64,000 bases of DNA from positions 185,561-249,560 of the forward strand of contig JBCBSQ010000003.1 in the NCBI GenBank assembly GCA_039819085.1. The letters run 5' to 3'. This document shows, one piece after another, positions 60,458 through 64,000 of this stretch; positions within the stretch are counted from its first letter, which is position 1, and each line of letters begins with the position of its first letter. Under the pieces are notes generated by a model. That model was not told the origin of the DNA. It searched no databases and saw only the letters and a program-made list of their open reading frames with translations. The translations under genes and the position numbers were made by a program. Source of the stretch: MED-G105 sp039819085. GTDB lineage: Bacteria > Pseudomonadota > Alphaproteobacteria > Caulobacterales > Parvularculaceae.

Positions 60458-60972
60458 AAATCTGGGTCTCGCCGCTCTCCCAAGTCCATGATGTCGCGGC
60501 GCGCGAAAAGCCGGCGCGGCTCGTCAGTCTCCTATCGCCTGGCGATGTCTTCCCGCAGGTGGAAGGCCTCGACGACCCGCACGCGCATCGCATCGCCGCG
60601 CATGACGTGCGTGAGGAAACGCCCGGCCTCACCGCGCCCCATGGCGATCATGTGACGGGGCTTATCTCGTTCCTTGAGGGCTGGTCGCCAGCGGAGACGC
60701 TCGTCGTTCACTGCTGGGCGGGCGTCTCGCGCTCAACGGCGACGGCGTTCATCGCCGCGTGCCTTCACAATCCGCAGGCGGATGAGACGGAGATCGCGCA
60801 GGCGATCCGCGCCGCCTCGCCCACCGCCTCGCCGAACACCCGCATCGTTGAATTCGCCGACGAGGCGCTTGGCCGCCGCGGCAGGATGCGCGCCGCTGTC
60901 GATGCGATCGGCGCGCCTGAACCGACCATCGAGGCGGTTCCTTTTTCAATTCCCTCGAGGTTCGGAGAGTGA
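60454..60972 (+). CDS. Tyrosine phosphatase family protein
   Basis: A 172-residue dual-specificity-like phosphatase with P-loop HCWAGVSRST (C-x5-R). It starts within the rlmE stop (ATGA), and the guaB ATG follows 3 bp after its stop, so translation of all three should be linked. This short protein is a regular neighbour of rlmE and guaB in the class. Its physiological substrate is unknown. Confidence 0.87.
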   Translation: MKIWVSPLSQVHDVAAREKPARLVSLLSPGDVFPQVEGLDDPHAHRIAAHDVREETPGLTAPHGDHVTGLISFLEGWSPAETLVVHCWAGVSRSTATAFIAACLHNPQADETEIAQAIRAASPTASPNTRIVEFADEALGRRGRMRAAVDAIGAPEPTIEAVPFSIPSRFGE

Positions 60973-60974
60973 CG

Positions 60975-62450
60975 ATGGAAATCCGTGACGCGCTGACGTT
61001 TGATGACGTTCTCCTGGAGCCGGGACCGTCCTCGGTGCTACCCTCCGAGGTCTCCACACGGGCGCGCCTCACCCGCGAGATCAGCCTCAACATCCCGATT
61101 GTTTCTTCCGCGATGGACACCGTCACCGAGAGCGCCATGGCGATCGCGATGGCGCAGAATGGCGGCATCGGCGTTCTCCATCGCAATCTCTCCGTAGACG
61201 TACAGGCCGCGCAGGTGCGTCAGGTGAAGCGGTTCGAAAGCGGCATGGTTGTCAATCCGCTGACGCTTCCTCCTGACGCGACGCTTGAGGAAGCGCGCGC
61301 CATCATGGCGGAAAAGAAAATCTCCGGCTTTCCGGTGGTGGAGAACCCGGACGCCAATGGCGTCGGCAAGCTTGTCGGTATTCTGACGAACCGCGACATG
61401 CGTTTTGCAACGGATTTGAAGCAGCCCGTCTCGCACCTGATGACCAAGGACGATCTCGCCACCGTTTCGCCGGGTGCGAGCCAGGAGGAAATCCTCCGTC
61501 TCCTGCATCAGCGGCGGATTGAGCGGGTGATCGTCGTCGATGACGCATATCGCTGCATCGGGCTCGTGACCGTCAAGGACATCGACAAGGCGCAGACGCA
61601 TCCGAATGCGACCAAAGACGCAGAGGGGCGCCTGCGCGTCGCGGCGGCGTCGAGCGTCGGCGAGGACGGGTTCGCCAGAGCCGAGGCGCTTGTTGACGCC
61701 GGCGTCGACGTTGTTGTGATCGACACGGCTCACGGCCATTCCGACAAGGTGCTGGAGCAAGTCAGCCGCATCAAGAAGACCTCGAACGCGACGCAAGTTA
61801 TCGCCGGCAATGTCGCGACCTATGACGGCGCGCGCGCGCTGATCGATGCGGGCGCTGACGCAGTGAAGGTCGGCATCGGACCCGGCTCGATCTGCACCAC
61901 ACGAATCGTCGCCGGCGTCGGCGTGCCGCAGCTGACGGCCGTCATGGATGCGGCGCGGGCGGGGCGTGAGGCGGGCGTGCCCGTCATCGCCGACGGCGGC
62001 GTCAAATATTCAGGCGACGTCGCCAAGGCGATCGCGGCCGGCGCGGACGTCGTCATGATCGGCTCGCTTCTCGCAGGCTCCGACGAGGCGCCGGGTGAAG
62101 TCTTCATGTATCAGGGCCGTCCGTATAAATCCTATCGCGGCATGGGGTCGATCGGGGCGATGGCGCGCGGCTCGGCCGATCGCTACTTCCAGGCGGATGT
62201 GAAAGAGCAGATGAAGCTTGTGCCGGAAGGGATAGAAGGTCAAACGCCTTACAAGGGACCGGCCGGGCCGATCCTGCATCAGCTTGTCGGCGGCGTGCGC
62301 GCCTCCATGGGCTATGTCGGGGCGGCGAGCGTCGCCGAAATGCAGGAGAAATCGCGCTTTGTGCGGATCACGAACGCCGGCCTGCGTGAAAGCCACGTTC
62401 ATGATGTTCAGATTACGCGCGAGGCGCCGAATTATCCGACGCCGTCGTAA
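60975..62450 (+). CDS. guaB: IMP dehydrogenase
   Basis: Oxidises IMP to XMP with NAD, the committed step to GMP. It has 491 residues: a TIM barrel interrupted by two CBS domains (about 95-205). The catalytic Cys is residue 307 in GPGSICTTR, with DTAHGHSDKV and the YRGMGSIGAM flap present. The ATG at 60975 has GGAG a few bases upstream; a GTG at 60969 overlaps the previous stop. It is followed by rsmB and guaA in conserved order. Confidence 0.97.
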   Translation: MEIRDALTFDDVLLEPGPSSVLPSEVSTRARLTREISLNIPIVSSAMDTVTESAMAIAMAQNGGIGVLHRNLSVDVQAAQVRQVKRFESGMVVNPLTLPPDATLEEARAIMAEKKISGFPVVENPDANGVGKLVGILTNRDMRFATDLKQPVSHLMTKDDLATVSPGASQEEILRLLHQRRIERVIVVDDAYRCIGLVTVKDIDKAQTHPNATKDAEGRLRVAAASSVGEDGFARAEALVDAGVDVVVIDTAHGHSDKVLEQVSRIKKTSNATQVIAGNVATYDGARALIDAGADAVKVGIGPGSICTTRIVAGVGVPQLTAVMDAARAGREAGVPVIADGGVKYSGDVAKAIAAGADVVMIGSLLAGSDEAPGEVFMYQGRPYKSYRGMGSIGAMARGSADRYFQADVKEQMKLVPEGIEGQTPYKGPAGPILHQLVGGVRASMGYVGAASVAEMQEKSRFVRITNAGLRESHVHDVQITREAPNYPTPS

Positions 62451-62457
62451 CGGCGTC
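62438..62457 (+). other. Hairpin at the guaB stop codon
   Basis: GACGCCGT / ACGGCGTC with a CGTA loop covers the stop codon of guaB. A T-run occurs only about 13 bases later, just before rsmB, so it is a weak terminator candidate at best and may instead attenuate or stabilise the transcript. Confidence 0.35.
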
Positions 62458-62479
62458 GCAAGCGGTAAGGTTTTTCTCC

Positions 62480-63778
62480 GTGCGGCCAGGCGGCAAGATT
62501 TCCGCGGCGATCGAGATTCTCTCGGATTTCGAGACGCGGCGCGTTCCCCTGAAAACCTGTATCGCCGACTGGGCGCGCGGCGCGCGCTACGCCGGCGCGA
62601 AGGACCGCGCCTGGATTTCAGGGCTCTGCCTTGACGTTTTGAGGCGGCGTGGATCGCTCGCCCTCGCCGCCGGGGATGATGGCGCGCGGGGTCTGGTGAT
62701 CGCGGCGCTCGCCGGCCTGTGGCGGCTTGATCGAAAAGAAATCGAAGAGGCGTGTGCGGATGAGCATGGACCCGGTCCGCTCACGCAGGCCGATCATGCG
62801 GCGCTCGCCGCTGGTGACGGATCGCCGGCGGACGGCGTGCGGGACATACCTGACTGGACGCGCCCCATGTTCGAGCGCGCCTTCGGCGACGCGGCGGGCG
62901 TGGAAGCGGCGGGCTTCGCCGAGCGGGCCGATATTGACCTCAGGCTCAACACGCTGAAGGCGACGCCGGAAAAGGCGCTCGCGGCGCTGAAAGCCGTCCG
63001 TGGCGAGAGGATTCCTTACCTCGCAAACGCCGCCCGGATCGCTGCGCCCGCCCCGAGCGAGAAGGCGCCCGCCGTGACGGTCATCCCCGCCTTCAACAAG
63101 GGCTGGGTCGAAGTTCAGGATCTCGGCAGTCAGATCGCCGCCGCCGCGGCGGGCGATGTGAAAGGCGCGCAGGTTCTGGACTATTGCGCTGGCGGCGGCG
63201 GCAAGACGCTGGCCCTCGCGGCGATGATGGAGAACACCGGCCAACTCTACGCCTATGACCGAGACCCGCGGCGGCTGAAGCCGATCTTCCATCGCGCCAA
63301 ACGCGCCGGCGTCAGGAATCTGCAGGTGAGCTCGCCCGCGGACGACGGCGGGCTTGATGACTTGAAGAGCAAGATGGACGTCGTCTTCGTCGATGCGCCG
63401 TGCACGGGCGCCGGCACCTGGCGACGCCATCCGGATGCGAAATGGCGCCTGACGCCGCAGCAGTTGGCGCGGCGCATCGCCGAGCAGGACGCCGTCCTCA
63501 TCGAGGCGGGGACGTTCGTGCGGCCGGGCGGCCGCCTTATCTATGTCACCTGCTCCCCCTTCGTGGAGGAGAACGAGGATCGGCTCGCCGCGTTCAGGCG
63601 CGACGCGTCAGGCTTTGAGTTCATCGACGCCGTGGCCGAGATCGACGCTTCCGGCCTATTGACTGACGATGGCCGGGCTACGCTTTCGTCATGCGCCGCG
63701 CCCGACGGCGCATTGCGCCTCAGCCCCGCGCGGCTGCGATGCGACGGGTTTTTCATCGCGGTCCTGAAACGCGGTTAA
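62480..63778 (+). CDS. rsmB: RsmB-type rRNA (cytosine-5) methyltransferase
   Basis: A 432-residue RsmB/NOP-family methyltransferase making m5C in rRNA, expected at C967 of 16S. The N-terminal 150 residues are a weak NusB-like domain. The catalytic part has the SAM motif DYCAGGGGKTLALAA and both required Cys, in DAPCTGAGTWRRHPD and YVTCSPF. It begins with GTG and lies between guaB and guaA, its usual place in alphaproteobacteria. Confidence 0.9.
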   Translation: MRPGGKISAAIEILSDFETRRVPLKTCIADWARGARYAGAKDRAWISGLCLDVLRRRGSLALAAGDDGARGLVIAALAGLWRLDRKEIEEACADEHGPGPLTQADHAALAAGDGSPADGVRDIPDWTRPMFERAFGDAAGVEAAGFAERADIDLRLNTLKATPEKALAALKAVRGERIPYLANAARIAAPAPSEKAPAVTVIPAFNKGWVEVQDLGSQIAAAAAGDVKGAQVLDYCAGGGGKTLALAAMMENTGQLYAYDRDPRRLKPIFHRAKRAGVRNLQVSSPADDGGLDDLKSKMDVVFVDAPCTGAGTWRRHPDAKWRLTPQQLARRIAEQDAVLIEAGTFVRPGGRLIYVTCSPFVEENEDRLAAFRRDASGFEFIDAVAEIDASGLLTDDGRATLSSCAAPDGALRLSPARLRCDGFFIAVLKRG

Positions 63779-63836
63779 ATCTGGGGCCGAGCCGCGCCGT
63801 CTTGTCCAGACCCGCAGCTTCCGCTACCTCGCGTAA

Positions 63837-64000
63837 ATGGAACAGACGACTTCTTCTCCGGCGGCCTCGACGCCGCACGCGCCCGGGACAAGCGTCCTTA
63901 TCGTCGATTTCGGCAGCCAGGTGACGCAGCTCATCGCCCGTCGCCTGCGCGAGATCGGCGTCTATTGCGAAATCCACCCTTTCAATAAGGTCGACGCCGG
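63837..64000 (+). CDS. guaA: GMP synthase, N-terminal fragment (cut by window edge)
   Basis: The first 54 residues of GMP synthase, which aminates XMP using glutamine. The start of the glutamine amidotransferase domain is plain: VLIVDFGSQVTQLIARRL then REIGVYCEI. An 18-residue polar extension precedes it. The catalytic Cys and ATP domain lie beyond the edge. Confidence 0.93.
   Translation, partial: MEQTTSSPAASTPHAPGTSVLIVDFGSQVTQLIARRLREIGVYCEIHPFNKVDA

Overview
The window is chromosomal DNA from a high-GC Gram-negative bacterium, most likely an alphaproteobacterium. This rests on gene order and lineage-typical families: murA-DUF2948-hisD-UPF0262-low-Mr phosphatase-infA-maf-rng-yacG, the bolA / J-domain / cobS group, lptD-surA-pdxA-rsmA, lptG-lptF divergent from pepA, a CC0125/CC1285-type lipoprotein, and rlmE-phosphatase-guaB-rsmB-guaA. 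The genus cannot be fixed from sequence alone. I see no phage, transposase, integrase, CRISPR array or rRNA operon; the only RNA gene found is one tRNA-Thr(GGT).

Layout. 0.3-6.5 kb: an exported alpha/beta hydrolase, NDH-2, a cyclic-nucleotide-domain/thioredoxin-reductase-like fusion, hisG and the tRNA. 6.9-10.2 kb: a very large secreted BNR/sortilin-like repeat protein ending in a strong intrinsic terminator. 10.4-18.3 kb: the murA-to-yacG housekeeping run, interrupted by an outer-membrane protein gene (DUF481) on the other strand. 18.3-26 kb: mostly minus-strand metabolism (patatin-like lipase, 3-hydroxybutyrate dehydrogenase, dienelactone hydrolase, pyruvate kinase, nitronate monooxygenase, carotenoid-desaturase-like oxidoreductase). 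26-29 kb: cobS, J-domain protein, bolA and a lipoprotein. 28.9-37.3 kb: ribosome methylation, vitamin B6 and outer-membrane biogenesis (rsmA, pdxA, surA, lptD, lptG, lptF). 37.5-49 kb: pepA and holC, separated by about 9.6 kb of accessory genes. 49-54.7 kb: more accessory genes, several as divergent regulator/enzyme pairs (LysR/haloalkane dehalogenase, Lrp/phenylalanine hydroxylase). 54.8-58 kb: a complete phage-shock (Psp) module with its activator, a sigma-54-like promoter and two small membrane proteins. 58.2-64 kb: ppx/gppA, rlmE, a tyrosine phosphatase, guaB, rsmB and the start of guaA.

How the genes work together. LptD, LptF and LptG with SurA build the LPS transport route; PspF/A/B/C guard the inner membrane; HisG and HisD are two separated histidine-pathway genes; GuaB and GuaA make GMP. 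The accessory enzymes (sterol-desaturase-like, epoxide hydrolase, haloalkane dehalogenase, acyl-CoA dehydrogenase, SDR, PhhA) suggest use of lipids, aromatics and possibly halogenated compounds. Several lie beside their own regulator with a palindrome in the shared intergenic space.

No unmistakable new defence or mobile system was seen. The best leads are an apparently lipid-anchored haloalkane dehalogenase with an intact catalytic set, a shared TTGCAGTGC-containing palindrome upstream of NDH-2 and bdhA, an unlisted 53-residue membrane protein leading the psp operon, and a low-Mr phosphatase lacking the expected catalytic Asp.
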